Positions 12,964-26,469 are shown, numbered from the stretch's first letter. The stretch: 64,000 bases of DNA from Sphaerulina vaccinii (GCA_022570795.1 JAKUDP010000023.1:372001-436000); one strand, 5' to 3'. Program-made: numbers and translations. The notes: a model not told the origin generated them from the sequence alone.

Positions 12964-15900
12964 ATCTATAATACTACGGCCTTAAGTAATATATTTTTAA
13001 AAGTAAGTTTTAGAATTATAAACTAAGGTCTTAAAAGGTAGGTACTTACTATATACTATATACTTACTATAGGCGTTTCAAAGGCTCTATAGCTTGTATA
13101 TAATACTATATAGATACCTAGTATATACTAACTACTAGAGCTAGGCCCAAACAATATAAGTAACTCTAAACTACTATTCTTAGGCAATTGCAAACCTCCT
13201 TACTTAAGCTCGATAACTTAGCTCTAACTATTTACTATATAGTACTTTAATATACTTTTTAAAAGTATTAGACTTCTATCTACTAAGGAGCTTGATCTCG
13301 TATTCTACTATACTATTATTCCTTATATTTTAAGCTCTACTAGCTCGGAGTAAGTATCTCGTATATAGTCTATATAAACCTAGAATATTCTTAATATAGG
13401 TATTAACTATAGCTTTAGAGAAAGTATTACCTAAGGATAGTACAAAGAGTAGAGCTATCGGAGGTACTAGTTATAGGTAGAATAGCCCCTTTATATATAT
13501 ATAACTATATATATATCTTTACCTATAGTAGCTATTCTAATTAGAATACTTTTATACTTCTTATCTATTTTAGACTTTTTTAAATAAATAATTATATAGT
13601 CTTCTAGTATTACTATATTACCCCTAGTTATATTCTCTATTAACTAACTTTATATTAGTCTATATCTTTTATATATAAGCTCCTCTAGGCAAAATAAGCC
13701 TACGAAAGCTAGTAATAAATAAGTATTTATATTTAGTTTATCTATACTTTTAACTACTTATAATAACTTTTTTAATTCTAGTTTTAGAATAGGTAATCTA
13801 TTCCTACCTTTAGATAGATTAATATATATAGCTTCTTATCTAATTCTATAAGTTAGAGAGTTTTTAAATATATCTAGTAGTAGGTTTATATCGATATATA
13901 TAGAGTATAGAGCGTCTATATAAGCGGCTATTAAGTTACTTTAGATTAGTTTAGTACTAAAGAATTTATATTAAATAAATTGTAATAGTAGCTCTAGAGT
14001 AATAGGCTATAGAGTTTCTAGTATTAAGCCTATAAAGTTAATATATTAATATATTATAGATATATAGGACTTCTTTATTAAGTCTACTAATCTATTCTAA
14101 AATAATATTACAATTTTAGGTAAGGGAGGATTTACTAATTAAAGCTAGTTGTTCGGAATCTAGTCGAGTAAGTCTAATAGAAGATATATTAGCTACTATA
14201 TTTAAGTCCAAGCGCGACAATCTATCTATAAGTATATTATTATTACTAGATAACTATACTATATCTATAGAGACTCTTGCCCTTACTACCCTTATAAGTA
14301 GTATATAAAAATATATAGTAGCCTCGCTTCTAACCTTCCTTCTTACTAATCTACTATATACTATAGAGCTATCTATATATATAACAACTCTATAATCGAT
14401 CTAGTAGTAGTTCTATTACTTAAAAGCTTCTAGAATTACTAAGACTTCTATTCTATTAATATAATACTTGTTATACTAACTGTCAAAGCGTTTAATAGAG
14501 TAAGTATTCTAAGTATAGATAAGAAGGTAGTTTTGCTCCGAATTCTAGTAGAAATTACTATTTCTATACTAATATATACCTATTCTAATACTTGATATAT
14601 TAGTATATAGATATATTAAAAGTAGGAGGTATATATTAATAACTCGAATACTCTCTATATATATTAGAGCTTCTTTCTACTATTCTAGATTAGCTAAGAG
14701 TTTATATAGAATTCTTTATTTTATATTATAGTAATTAGTAAAACTAGTAATATACTAAAATATACTAGTATTAAATACTTTTCTAACCTCTACTACTTTT
14801 ATAGCCTAGGCAAGGTATTCTATAAGAGTTCTCGCTTATTAAAGTATTATAGAAGGTCGCTAGTCTTTCTTAGGTCTATAGTATAGCTTCAAATATCTAT
14901 TTTTAGTATTTTTCGAATTTTTAATTCTTATCTAATTTCTAGAGATCTAATAAGAATAAAGTAAAATAAAATTTATTAATTCCTTTAATAATCTTGCTTT
15001 CTTAACCTCGGATAGGCTCGCATATATAGAAATAGTATTAATTATAGTGCCTAAGACCTCTATACTCTTACCTTATATATTCTTAGTATTATTTCGAGGT
15101 ATTCTAAAGTTAAAAGTAATAGTTTTCTAAATTTCCTTAATTTAGTTAATTGTAGCCTACTAGTTACAACTATTAATCTATAGTATAATAAAAATAAAGT
15201 CGTCTAAGTAATAAACTAAGTAGATACCTTTCGGAAGCTTCTAAGATACTATCTAATATAGGGCCTCTATAAACAAGTTAAATATAAAAAAAGCTATTCT
15301 AAGGCCGAATAGAAGGTAGTTTTTCTTATATTTAATACTCTACTATATAAAGGCTAGTAACTAATATTAGTATATTATAATAGAGACTATTTAGAAAGCG
15401 CTTTTAATATCTCTTTTAATAATTATTACTTATAGTTCTATCTATAGAATTAGGGAAAGAATAGTATTCTACTTAGTATATAAAATAGCTATATAGAGTT
15501 TAGAAATTAAGTTATTAATTAACCTTCCTACTAGGTATAATAAGTTATAAATATATTAGAAGCCTCTATTATACTTAGCTACGAGCCCTAGAGGTAATAG
15601 AACAACCTATTTATTTTAAACCTTACTAATTCTACTAGTAGCAAAATCTACTTATACCTAATTAGTAATTTTCTTAGTATCTAATATAGCTAATCTATAA
15701 TTCGGATTTAGTCTCTTCTATATAGATAGGCGCTAGCTCTTATTTTAAAAGTTAAACTAATACCTACTATTAGCTTCTATACTAATATCGACTCTATACT
15801 TAATATAGTCTACTAATAATACCTTTAAAAGTCTAGGGAAGTCCTTTATACTATTATACCAAGCCTCTATATATAAGGGTATTAAGCCCTCTAGTAAGGC

Positions 15901-17616
15901 CTCTCTTAATATATATACTTAGTATTAAGGCCTAGTATTAGGCCTAATATAAAAGGTATCGAAACCTTCGTTAGTTGCTTCTATAATAACTAATTAATTA
16001 TCTATAAATATTATATTCTATATATTTTTATTAATTTAGTCGAAAAATAGTATTTCTTTATTTACTATATATTCGTATAGGTCTAAGGGCTCGGAATAAA
16101 GTAATTTATATATAGTTTCTTAGTTTGCACCGGCTATAATAATATTAGAGTGTCCGGATACTAGTATAGATTATATTTAAAAAACTCTAGAATATTTAAA
16201 TTTTATAAATTTATTAAAATTATTAAATTTATTACTTTCTAGAGTTCTAGAATATTACTCCTTTCTTGCTTTCTTAGTTAGCGACTAAGGGCACGAAGCC
16301 TTGCGATAGTCGCCTCTATAAATAGAGTATATATAATCTATAAAATACTTCTAATTATATTTATACTAACTTCTATTATAATTTTTATATACTTTTTCTT
16401 TTATTTTAGCTTTAAGTTATATAATCTATTACTTTCTTAAACCTACTATATTTGGAGTTAGAGGTACTATAGTAGATACTCTATTTGGTAGAGTAGATAG
16501 TACTAATATTTAAGAATAAGCAAGCTACTTATATATCTTCTAAGTAGTAAGCTTATTATAGAGATACTAAGAGTATTACTAATAGGCTTCTAATAGACCT
16601 CTACTATTAAGTATATATTAGTACTATAAGATAGCAACTTTATAAAGAGCTATATTCTAGTTATATTCCTTCTACTATTTCTAGATTTAAAGTACAAACT
16701 TACTAATTCTATTACTAAGCTTAATTATACCTCTAGCTTCTAGTTTGTTAGTATAAAGGGTAATATAGAGGTTCCTCCAAACCTCTATATATCTTACCTA
16801 TACTATAATATTAGGGATTGTAGTATATTTGCCCTTAATATACTATTAGTAGAAACGGCTATTTATATTAATAACTTTCTATATTTTCCTATAATCTATA
16901 ACTTTTTAACCTTATAGTAATAGCTTTAGCAAGTCTAGTATATTAAAGTCGCCTTTTTAGATATTATTAATAAAGGTATCTTTTATATTTCGATCTACTA
17001 CTTTGTCTCTAATCTAGTATTAAAGAATAATAGGTATCTTACCTATAAAGCTATTCTAAGAAGTAGCTAGTTCGATAGTTAGTATAGCTAGTATAGTAAC
17101 TTATTAATAAGTATAGAAAATATTATATTAGATTTTATAGATCTACTACTATTTAAGTATCGTACCTATACTAGGTAGTAGAGGCATAGTTGCTAGCTAT
17201 TAAAAGGCGGTATTAGTAGGGCCGGCTTAATTAAGAAGGTTCTAAAAGTTTATATTATTTAGAGGTAAAGCAGTTTATTCTTGTTCGAGTTGTTCTTCAA
17301 GGAATTAATCTATAAACTAGTCTATAAAAGAGTCTTGTTTAAGGTTAAGTTTATCTTCTAAGATAGTAGCTCTTAAAGAGCTTATAGTAATACTCTTACT
17401 TTTGTTTGTAGCCTTTCTATTTGCTATTTTAGTTAGCCTATTAATACCTAGTAATAATCTAGACTTAGTATACTTTATAAAGTACTTAAATTATTTAATA
17501 GAGAGAGAGAGAGCTAAAACTATATACCTAAAGCTATTTTAGAAGGTATATATAGAATAGATAGTATATCCTAGTATAAGTATATACTCTTTCTATATTT
17601 ATATATAGACTAAGCT

Positions 17617-18904
17617 AAAAATATTAAATTATATAGTTTTTTAATATATTAAATATTCTAGTCTATAAAAATCTAAACTATTATTATCGTAGATATAGAC
17701 TTTAATACTCTAGATATATACTATATAGGTATATACTAGATACTACTATCTATAGTTCTATCTAAAAAAGTATATATTCTTTATATTTTTCTAAGTTATT
17801 TATAGTAAATATTATTTCTAAACTAATATAGTTATAGTTTTATAAAAGAACTTTTTAGTTAAGTTAATTATAGTTCTAATAGCTCTAAAATATAGCTATT
17901 TATCTAAATATCTATATTATCTAATTAAATAATATCTATAGTAATTCTATAAATAGTACTTCTAAAATCTAATTTAGAAAATTACTATATTTTTTTTAAA
18001 ATTTTAAAATTATTAATAAGCTTCTATATACTTTTTTTTCTTATATTTATAGCTATACTTTATATTAGTAAAACCTATTTAGAGATTCTATAAAGCTTTT
18101 TTATAGTCGAAGTACTTTTTATTCTATATAATATATTAATACTTTTACTATTAAAAAATAAATATTTATAGAAATATATCTAATCTAAGTATATATATAG
18201 TAAATATAACTTAGACTATAAGCCTTATTAGAATATTTTTTCAAAAGATAAAAGTAGATTAATAAACTAAACTATATATATATCTACTATATATCTATAT
18301 ATTATTTATAGCTAGATTATTCTACTAAAGTAGCTATCTAAATATAATAAGTATATACTATTATTACTAATAGTATATAGGAAATACTAGATTTTAGTAA
18401 ATCTAGCTTTAAATATAATATATTAAATAATCTACTACTATTCTACTACTCTCTTAATAGAAGTTAGCTCTATTTATAGTACTACTAATTATATAACTAA
18501 AGTCGAAAATCTAAGAAAGTAGCCTAGCTTAGAATAAGTATAGTATACTAGAATAATATTAGAGATTGTCTTCTAGTATATATAGTATATAAAAAGTCGA
18601 AAGTTATAGCTAGAGCTAGTTAGTATATATATTATATATATAAAGAGCCTAATACTAGATAATTATTCTTAACCTTACTATAGATTTTATCTAGAAGCTA
18701 TATCTAATATAATTTCTCTATTAAGTTATTCTACTTAATATATAGTATATTAATCTATAGTATATAGATTTAATCTAGTAAGTATAAGTATTATAGTATA
18801 GTAAATAGATTGTTAGTAAGTTATATATATTTTTATTACTAATAGCTATAGAACTATTTATATATTACTTCTTTTTCTATATATTACTTTCCTTCTTTTT
18901 ATAG
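17617..18904. repeat. unclassified RIP-mutated sequence
   Basis: TA-rich, no intact frame, no recognised domain. It separates YR copy C from the copia element. Confidence 0.45.
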
Positions 18905-18909
18905 TATAC

Positions 18910-19155
18910 TATTAGAAAGTATAGTCTAGTTAGACTATCTAAGAGATACCTTCTAGAGATTAGATTATATAATATAGGTTATATAATAATAGGTTATATA
19001 ACTTATCTAATACTTTATATCTTAAAAGGAAATATAACCTATATCTAACTAATATAATTAATATAGTTAGTTTCTATCTAATACTTCTACTTCTATTATA
19101 TATTAAAACTTTTTCTATATATTATAAGTATATATATTATTATTCTATATTAATA
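18910..19155 (+). repeat. left LTR of copia element
   Basis: 246 bp; it differs from the right LTR mainly by C/T and G/A differences, as expected of independent RIP of the two ends. Confidence 0.85.
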
Positions 19156-22100
19156 GGTTATAAGCCTAGGTTTATAGAGAAAGTATTAGATAGTAATAGT
19201 TAGCTTTTTCTAATAGTAGAATATAAACTTATAATAAAAGAAGTATTAGGAAACTCTAGGTATACCTATTTATACTACTAAGAAAATATAAAAGATTCTA
19301 GTAAGTTCCGAATATTTCTATAAGTAGATAAGATAGAGAAGAACCTAGTAAGATATACTTAAAAAATAGAGCTTAAAAAATATAAAAAAAAAAAAGTAAG
19401 CTAGAAGCTAAAGTACTATTTTATATAGATAAGACTTAACTTCTATACTAGAGTACTACTAATACTTTAGAAAGATATATTCCTCTAAAAAGAGACTATT
19501 TAAGTCTATCTATAAGTATAGATAAGTAGAAAGTATAGAAAACTATACTAAGCTTATCTAAAAGAAAAAAAAAAAAGTTTTAAATAAAAAAAGTAGCTAT
19601 TTAGAAACTACTATTTAAGTTATTTAAAAAAGTATTAATTTTCTAGAGTTTAGTTTTAATATTTTAAATAAAATAGATTAAAAGTAAAAAAATAGATTTA
19701 GTAGAAAAGTAGCTATACTAATTCTAATATAAAAGAACTATAAAGCCTAGTTTAGAATAATAAGAATATATTTTATATCTAAGTAAGTAGAATAGATTCT
19801 ATTAGAAACTATACTAGATACTCTAGTATTAACTCTTTTAGAATATATATTAACTATATTATTAGACTTACTAGATAGCTCTATTAAGAAAGTATTTTAT
19901 AAAAAGTATAATATAGTAGCTTTCTATAAAGTATATATCTATATATTAGTAGATAATTAGAAAATAATATAGAAAATTAAAATAGTAAAAGAGCTCTAGA
20001 AATAGGCTAAAAAAAAGTATAAAAATAAGCTCTAAGCTATAGAAAAAAACTTTTTTAAATAGTATACTATATTCGAGATATAAAATAGCTAGATAATTAA
20101 TAAAATATAGTAGAGCCTAAGTACTATTATAAAAAGAATAGTTATAATCTTTTTATAGTTTAAAAAAATTAAAACTAAAAATAGAAAAATATAGTAACTT
20201 CTTATAGCTCTATCTAAGTCCTACTTAATAATTAGAAATAGTATAGATCTAAAGTAGAATTTTAAGCTTTAGAATATTTTTAGAATTCTAAAAAAAAAAT
20301 AGAAATAGATAATAGGCTAAAAGATAGCTATATTTACTAAGAAAAGTACCTAGAGACTACTAGCCTATTTCCTTTATAGAAAACTATATATATTTAAAAT
20401 AATTATTCTAAACTTAAGAAAGTAAAGAAAGCTACTAAAACTATAGTACTAAAAATAAAATACTAAGTTAAAAAAAGATACTTTCTATTAAAATAAAAAA
20501 AGAAATCTTTACTAGAGAAAAATAAACTTAAAGAAATAGTAAAGAAACTTAAACTTAAAGTATAATCTTTTAAAAAAAAATCTAATTTAAGTAAAAAGTA
20601 TCTAAAAAAAGCTTTTATAATATAAAAAAGTATAGAGTTACTAACTATTTTAGAAATATTTTAAACTCTATTAGAAAATAAAAATATAGATAAAATAGCC
20701 TATTTAACTATAGATATAAAAAGTAAGTATAGGCTATTAGAATAGCTACTTAACTTTTATATTTCTATCTATATAACTAATTAAAAATTATTTTTTAGAA
20801 AACTAAAACTTTTTTAGACTAGGAAGTAGATTAAAGTTAGTAGTAGCTACTTAATAGCTATATATATTAGAAAAGTAGTAATAGGAAAAAAAAATAGATT
20901 ATACTAAAAAATATTCTATTTATATCTAGTTTTAGAGTTAATCTTATTTTATAGAGTTAGTTTAGTAAGTAGTTTAGTATTTAACTACTAAAATTTATAT
21001 TTATTTTACTTTCTAGAAAAGTAGTTATCTAGATAAAAATATTAGAAAAAGTTCTATTTATTAAGAAGATTAATAAAAGTCTAGCTAAGTCTATTAGGCT
21101 CTAGAGGCTAGAGTAAAATTAAGTATACTTCTTATAGGAATTAATAGATAAAGTATATACTTTTTATATATTAGAGAGTACCTAGAATTAGTAGAAGCTC
21201 TAGTATCGAAAGCTTATATATTTTAGAGAAAAGATAGTAAAAAACTTTTACTAGGTTTTAGATTTAAAAAGCCTAATACTAATTCTAAAGGAGTATAGAG
21301 TATATAGAGTCTATATAATAGTAAAAATAAAGTAGTATAAAAAAAAAGAAATATAGTAGAAGCTCTAAAAGCTAGCTTTTATATCTATTAATATTTATAG
21401 ACTTCTATCTATTTTAAAATTAGAATTTAAATAGTAGCTTAAAATTATTAATAACTTTTTAAAAAAGAAATAGGCCTTTCTACTAAAGTTAAGAATACTA
21501 CCTACCTTCTACTAATAGAAAAGGAAAGTAGAGCTTTAATCTAGAAATTTTTTCTAAGTAGTAAAAAGTAATAGAGCTAGAAAGCTTCTTACTATACTAA
21601 AGTAGTAGAAGAGAGAAAATAGAATCTCTTTCTATACTACTAAAGTATATAACTCTATTTAGAATAGAGTTATTAAAAAGTCGATCTAGACCTCTAAAAA
21701 AAAAGTAAAAGTAATACTAGAAGAATCTAATATACTAATTAAGTTCTAGCCTAAAGTACTAGAAGTAAGTATTATTATTAGAAATACTTTTCTAAATAGG
21801 CTAGATATTAATAGATTTAAAGTCTTACCTAAGAAGGTATTTTTAGAATAGAAACCTTTAGTATTATACTTTAGAGTCTAGAGCTATAGAGTAGTTATAT
21901 ATATAAACCTAAAGTTCTAGCTAGCTAGAATATAATTAGATAAACTAATAAATAGAGGTAAGAATACTATATTTATTAGTTATATTCTAGATACTACTAA
22001 AATATAGCTCTTCTAGAAGCCTAATATAGGGGCTATTAAGGCCTATAGTAATACTAAATAGTTTAAATATAAGAAAGGAAAAGATTTAGAGTTAAATATT

Positions 22101-24375
22101 CCTAGGCTTAACTAATCTAGTATTATACTAGTTAGGAAACTAGTTAGAAAACTAAAAAAGTAGAAAGAGTTCTAAAGTCTATTAGGCTCTAAAAGCCTAA
22201 CTAAATATTAACTACTATTTATATAGCTTAGACCTCTACTAAAAAATAAGAAGAAATACTAGAAAATAGATTTAGAAAAAGAAAACTCTAAAAGTATATA
22301 GCTTTAGAAAAAGAAAATTAGAATAGAGTAGCTAACTAATTAGCCGACCGAAGTTTATTAAAAAACTAGTAGAAATATATATATTAGAAAATATCTAGAT
22401 ATTATATAAAATCTACTAGAAGTAAAAATATAATTCTAAAAGAAAAAAAGATTTATTTTAAATAAAAAAAAAGAATCTAAATCTAAGGCCTATAGTATAG
22501 TTATAAAATAGATTTTCTAAAAAAAGTAGAGAAATAAAAAAGAAAATATATCTAACCTAAAGTATTATAAAGTATTTCTTAGCCTAATTAAAAAAAAAAA
22601 ATTATATTTAGAAAACTTTAGTAGAAATTAAAAAAGTTATATTTATAGTACTTAGACCTAATATTACTTTAAAGTAAAAGGTTTCTATTCTAAAGTTCTA
22701 TAAAAAAGTAATATAGAATTCTAAATAGAGCTATATATAGAAAAAAGTAATTTAGAGAAAACTAGTAGCTTTAGATAGTAACTATATCTAGAAGCTAGTT
22801 ATACTACTAAAAGATATAAATCTTATAATATCTAGGTAGGTTTTTAATATAAAAAAATTAATTAGTAGAGCTATTAAAAAGTTTAAAATAAGACTAGTTA
22901 CTAAAAAGTTCTTCTAGAAGTTTAGAATAGACTTTAAAAATACTTTTATACTAACTATAAAGTATAATACTCTAAAAGTATTTATAGTAGTTATCTATAA
23001 AAAAAACTTAGAAACATACTAAGTAGATATAAATAATATATTTATAGAGAGCTCTCTAAAAGAAGATATTTATATAATTCTACCTCTAGAAGTAGAGGTC
23101 CTACTAAACTAGGTTCTAAAGATTCTAAGAAGTCTCTATAAACTTAAGTAAGTAGTAAGAGACTAGAATAAACTCTATATTTTAAAGCTAGAATAGATAG
23201 AATTCGATTAATTAGAAATTAATCTATATCTACTTATTTATAAAAAAAGAAGAATTATAGTTCTAACCTATATAGATAATATACCTATTATAGTACTAGA
23301 GCTAAAGAATATTCTCTAGTTTAAGAAATAGCTTAGTAAAGTCTTTAAAATTAAAAATCTAAAAAAGCTAGAAAAAAATTTTAAAATAAAAATAATAAAA
23401 AATAGAGTTATAGGAACTCTAAAGCTTAATTAAGAATACTATATCTAAGAGAACCTTATAAGGCTAAATATAACTAAAAAAAATACCTATCTAACTCTCT
23501 TACTAATAGATAGTTATAAAAGCTTTACTAAAGTAATTCTATCTAATAAGAGATATACTAAATAGAAGTACTAAAGCTAGATAGATATATAGATATAGCT
23601 AATAGTTATAATAAAACTAGATATTACTTTTGCTTTTAGTAGACTAAGCTTATATATAGCTAACCTAATAAGAAAATATATAAATACTCTAAAGAAACTA
23701 GTAAAATACTTTAAGTTATTTCTAAACCTAGAACTTATATTTAGAAAAAGTAGTAGAAGCCTTATTAGATATTTAGACTCTAACTATATAATAAATAAAG
23801 TAGATAGAGTCTTAATTCTAGAATCTATCTTCTTCTTTTATAGAGTACTAGTATTTTAGATAAGTAAGAAGTAGAAGTCTATAGTAATATTAACTATAGA
23901 GACTAAATATATAGCTTTAAATATATATACTAAGTAATCTTAATTCCTAGTAGTACTTCTAAAAGAAATAGACTATATAGAGTTAGTAGGAAAATATTTT
24001 TTTTAACTACTTATTAAAGCAAACTCTAATATAGTAAATAAACTTAGACCTATTTAGATTATAGAAGATAACTAAGTATCTATAACTCTAGTTAAAAATA
24101 CCTATATCTATAAAAAATTAAAATATATTAATATAGCCTATAATAATATTAGGAGACTCTAGTAGTAAAAGAAGATAGTAGTAGTATATATTCTAATAAA
24201 AAAGATAGTTATAGATAGGTTAACTAAGCCGAAGAATAGTTTCTAATTCTAGAAATTTATAAAACAACTCTAGCTTATATAAATAGCTTTTTTATACTTA
24301 ATAAGTTATTAAGATTTGAAATAGAATATAAGTACTAGAATATAGAGTAGAAGAACTATCTAGCCTAAGTAGAAG

Positions 24376-24621
24376 TATTAGAAAGTATAGTCTAGTTAGA
24401 CTATCTAAGAGATACTTTCTAGAAATTAGATTATATAATATAGATTATATAATAGTAGGTTATATAACTTATCTAATACTCTATATCTTAGAAGGAGATA
24501 TAACCTATATCTAACTAATATAATTAATATAGTTAGTTTCTATCTAACGCTTCTACTTCTATTATATATTAAAACTCTTTCTATATATTATAAGTATATA
24601 TATTATTATCCTATATCGATA
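24376..24621 (+). repeat. right LTR of copia element
   Basis: 246 bp; followed at once by the tatac target duplication. Confidence 0.85.
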
Positions 24622-24739
24622 TATACTATAGTATAGGCTATATTCGCTTAGGACTTAATATAGAGATTATATTATATTTAGTACTTTGCAGAGTCTAATT
24701 ATACTATACTCTATAGTATCGGGCCTCTAATAAGATTCT

Positions 24740-25503
24740 TTAACTAATCGCCTTGGGGAGGTTCATGAGAATTGGTAATCGGTCAACAAGACAAGAGCCA
24801 CGAGCCGCGACTTTGGCGAGTCGTTCGACGATGCCTTCAATGTCATGAACGACTTGCTCATCTCCAGTGACGACAGCCTTGCCATACGCCAGACGGTAGA
24901 TTACTCCGGCAGAATATCTCGTAAAGCAATCTCTATAACGCGCCGGTTCGCGAAGAAGGTCTCGGAGCATGCGAATTGACTCCAGGCTCTGGATGGGCTG
25001 ATATAAACCCGCAACCTTTGTGTTTGTGACATGGTGCATGAACTTGCGTCCATTACGCCACAAATCTGATGCGCACGTCAGCGTCTTCCGAGCAAGAAGA
25101 TGGATTCTTGCACACAACACGTACCGTTGTATGGGAGGAACAGAGGTCTCATATTGTTTGATAGGAGTTGGGCTACGGCAGGGGGCTGCTCTCGGCTGGA
25201 GTATATTGTCCTTCGCTCCCGTAGAAGATCGTTCGCGACTTTCTCGTTCGACAGGATGATGTGCTCATCGCCTCCGAGTTTGAGGCGCATGACAGGACCG
25301 TATTGATCGGACAGCTTCTTCCAGTGTTGGGATAGGCGAACTGTCGGAGCATCGTCTAGGTTACCGAAGAATGGCTCGCCCTTGGGACCTGGTGGATGGC
25401 GAGTGTCCTTGGGCAATGGCGACTTGGTCTGGCGAGTGAAGAGGATAGAGGCGAGTGCGATCAATAGCAGCAAGAACGCCGCGGGTGGGATGGATTGCAA
25501 CAT
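24740..25503 (-). pseudogene. cytochrome P450, N-terminal part only
   Basis: Two exons: 25503-25125, then a 59-nt GT-AG intron (25124-25066, CTGAC branch site 15 nt before the AG), then 25065-24740. The joint reads FLPYNDLWRNGRKFMH, typical of the region around the P450 C-helix. Start at 25503 (MLQSIPPAAF) gives a classical membrane anchor followed by the HPPGPKGEPFFGN proline-rich hinge; an in-frame ATG at 25563 is possible but would put 20 polar residues before the anchor. Only ~230 residues remain. The frame stops right where the AT-rich block begins, so the I-helix, ExxR and heme-binding Cys loop are all missing. Substrate unknown. Confidence 0.8.
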
Positions 25504-25563
25504 GAGTAGAGGTTGTGCCTTTCTTTTTTGTTGAAAGTGTATTGACAGTGCTGATGAGGGCAA

Positions 25564-26066
25564 AGACTGCTCTGATACTTGTCGTTATATAGCTACTGAA
25601 CCATCGTTGCGAGAGAACGAGTGAAGCAATCTCTCGCAGTTTGTTCGTCACCTCACTTATGGGTATCATCGGCGTCAAAGACTGCCGTTAGCTAGAGTCT
25701 TGGAAGTCGTTGTTGACGGTTTCGTCATGCAGTGGCCATCGGCCGGTGGAGAGACGGGTGAGATCTTCAGAGATCAAGTGGAGATGATAGATGTAGCGTC
25801 ACAGCATCAGTCACCGCATCCATCGTCTCTATGCTTGGTCGGTGTAAGTGGTATGTCGACGACGGTGAAGTCTGGCATTGCCGCCGATGCCCTAGATATC
25901 GCAGTCTTAAGCTCCGGTCTTCTGTCCCATAGCGTCAGTCTCGGGAACCCACCAGCACTCACGCCCGGCATGCCGCATGGATGACTTCGAGGAGGATGAG
26001 AAGGATGAAGGATAGGGACCCCACGTAACCTGATATCTGAACAGATTTTGTTATGGCACGGATTTG
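25564..26066. other. intergenic
   Basis: Upstream region of the P450 remnant. Only short, unconvincing open frames on both strands. Confidence 0.5.
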
Positions 26067-26469
26067 CTACCATCCGCTATCCGTTCCGCGCAGAAGTCTT
26101 TCATGAAGGTCGTGCAGGATGAGGGTGCCACGTCCAGCATTTAATCTCCCTAGGTGTAGGATAAGGCATGGTACGACTTGTCGTCCAGAGCGCACTCGGA
26201 GCCTGCAATGTATCGGCGCAATCTCGTCTCGAGCAGCGTCCGCATGCAAGATCACGATCAACTCGACGTCTGGGTGAGCTTTGTGTAGATGTCAGATGCA
26301 GAGGAACCTGGTTGCTGAGCTGTTTGGTGTGGCTCGGACCATTGTCCACAGCAAAGAGGTCCCAAGTGTCCACTTCGCTCGAAGTGTCCGCGTCGTCTGC
26401 TGAAGCAATACTGTATTGGCTCCCGCATGATCCATTGTCCTCGAGGTCTGACATTCGGAATTCTGGCAA
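26067..26469 (-). CDS. possible small hypothetical gene
   Basis: On the minus strand an acidic, Ser-rich N-terminus (MPEFRMSDLEDNGS, from 26469) runs to about 26312. A plausible short intron (GTTCCTC...ACAAAG) could link it to a frame that continues to 26067 (ELIVILHADAARDEIA). No domain recognised and the splice is unproven; it could equally be two chance frames. Confidence 0.2.

Larger units (their letters stand above)
12619..17616 (-). mobile_element. YR retroelement copy C, complete with split direct repeats
   Basis: About 5.0 kb on the minus strand. Read 5' to 3' on that strand the order is A1 (17616-17501), coding body, B1 (13147-12966), A2 (12963-12847), B2 (12799-12619). This A1-ORFs-B1-A2-B2 arrangement is the split-direct-repeat structure of Ngaro/PAT-type retrotransposons. 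Body: reverse transcriptase with LLFGLRIAFFIFNLFIEAL and YYLDDFIF (YLDD codons 15199-15210), then LGTIINTISIYASL. Near the 3' end is a tyrosine recombinase C-terminus, with the HxxR box now reading YLLR (13345-13356) and a KSNTFKKYI block (13249-13275) holding the likely catalytic Tyr at 13252-13254. Many stops; inactive. Family assignment rests on RT plus YR plus repeat structure. Confidence 0.8.
18910..24621 (+). mobile_element. full-length Ty1/copia LTR retrotransposon, RIP-mutated
   Basis: 5.7 kb with two 246-bp LTRs (18910-19155 and 24376-24621) starting tattagaaag, i.e. TGTTAGAAAG with TG changed to TA. The 5-bp flanks tatac (18905-18909 and 24622-24626) match and form a target-site duplication. 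The sequence just after the left LTR (ggttataagcctagg) is the expected primer-binding position. The plus strand near the 3' end translates, with many stops, as copia reverse transcriptase and RNase H: VDINNIFIESSLKEDIYI, a YIDN remnant of the YVDD site, VDRVLILESIFFFYRV and ETKYIALNIYTK. This gives the order gag-int-RT-RH. Inactive. Confidence 0.85.
1142..24735. repeat. AT-rich RIP-mutated transposon block
   Basis: About 23.6 kb with almost no CpA or TpG dinucleotides and a great excess of TpA; long runs of lines lack both CA and TG. Reading frames of recognisable retroelement proteins are riddled with stops of the kind expected when CAG/CAA/TGG become TAG/TAA. This is the classical signature of repeat-induced point mutation. 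Apart from the elements listed separately I see no host gene. The left edge is at ~1142 and the right edge at ~24735, where it runs directly into a cut-off P450 gene. Confidence 0.9.

Noticed and set aside
12619..17616. LINE or ordinary LTR element
   Set aside because: The RT motifs fit the DIRS/Ngaro type, a tyrosine-recombinase C-terminus is present, no integrase was seen, and the repeats are split rather than simple LTRs.
1142..24735. Regional centromere
   Set aside because: AT-richness alone does not show it. The content is explained by identifiable RIP-mutated transposons, and no chromatin evidence can be read from sequence.
25020..25306. Plus-strand frames over the P450 remnant
   Set aside because: Shadows of the P450 exons on the other strand.
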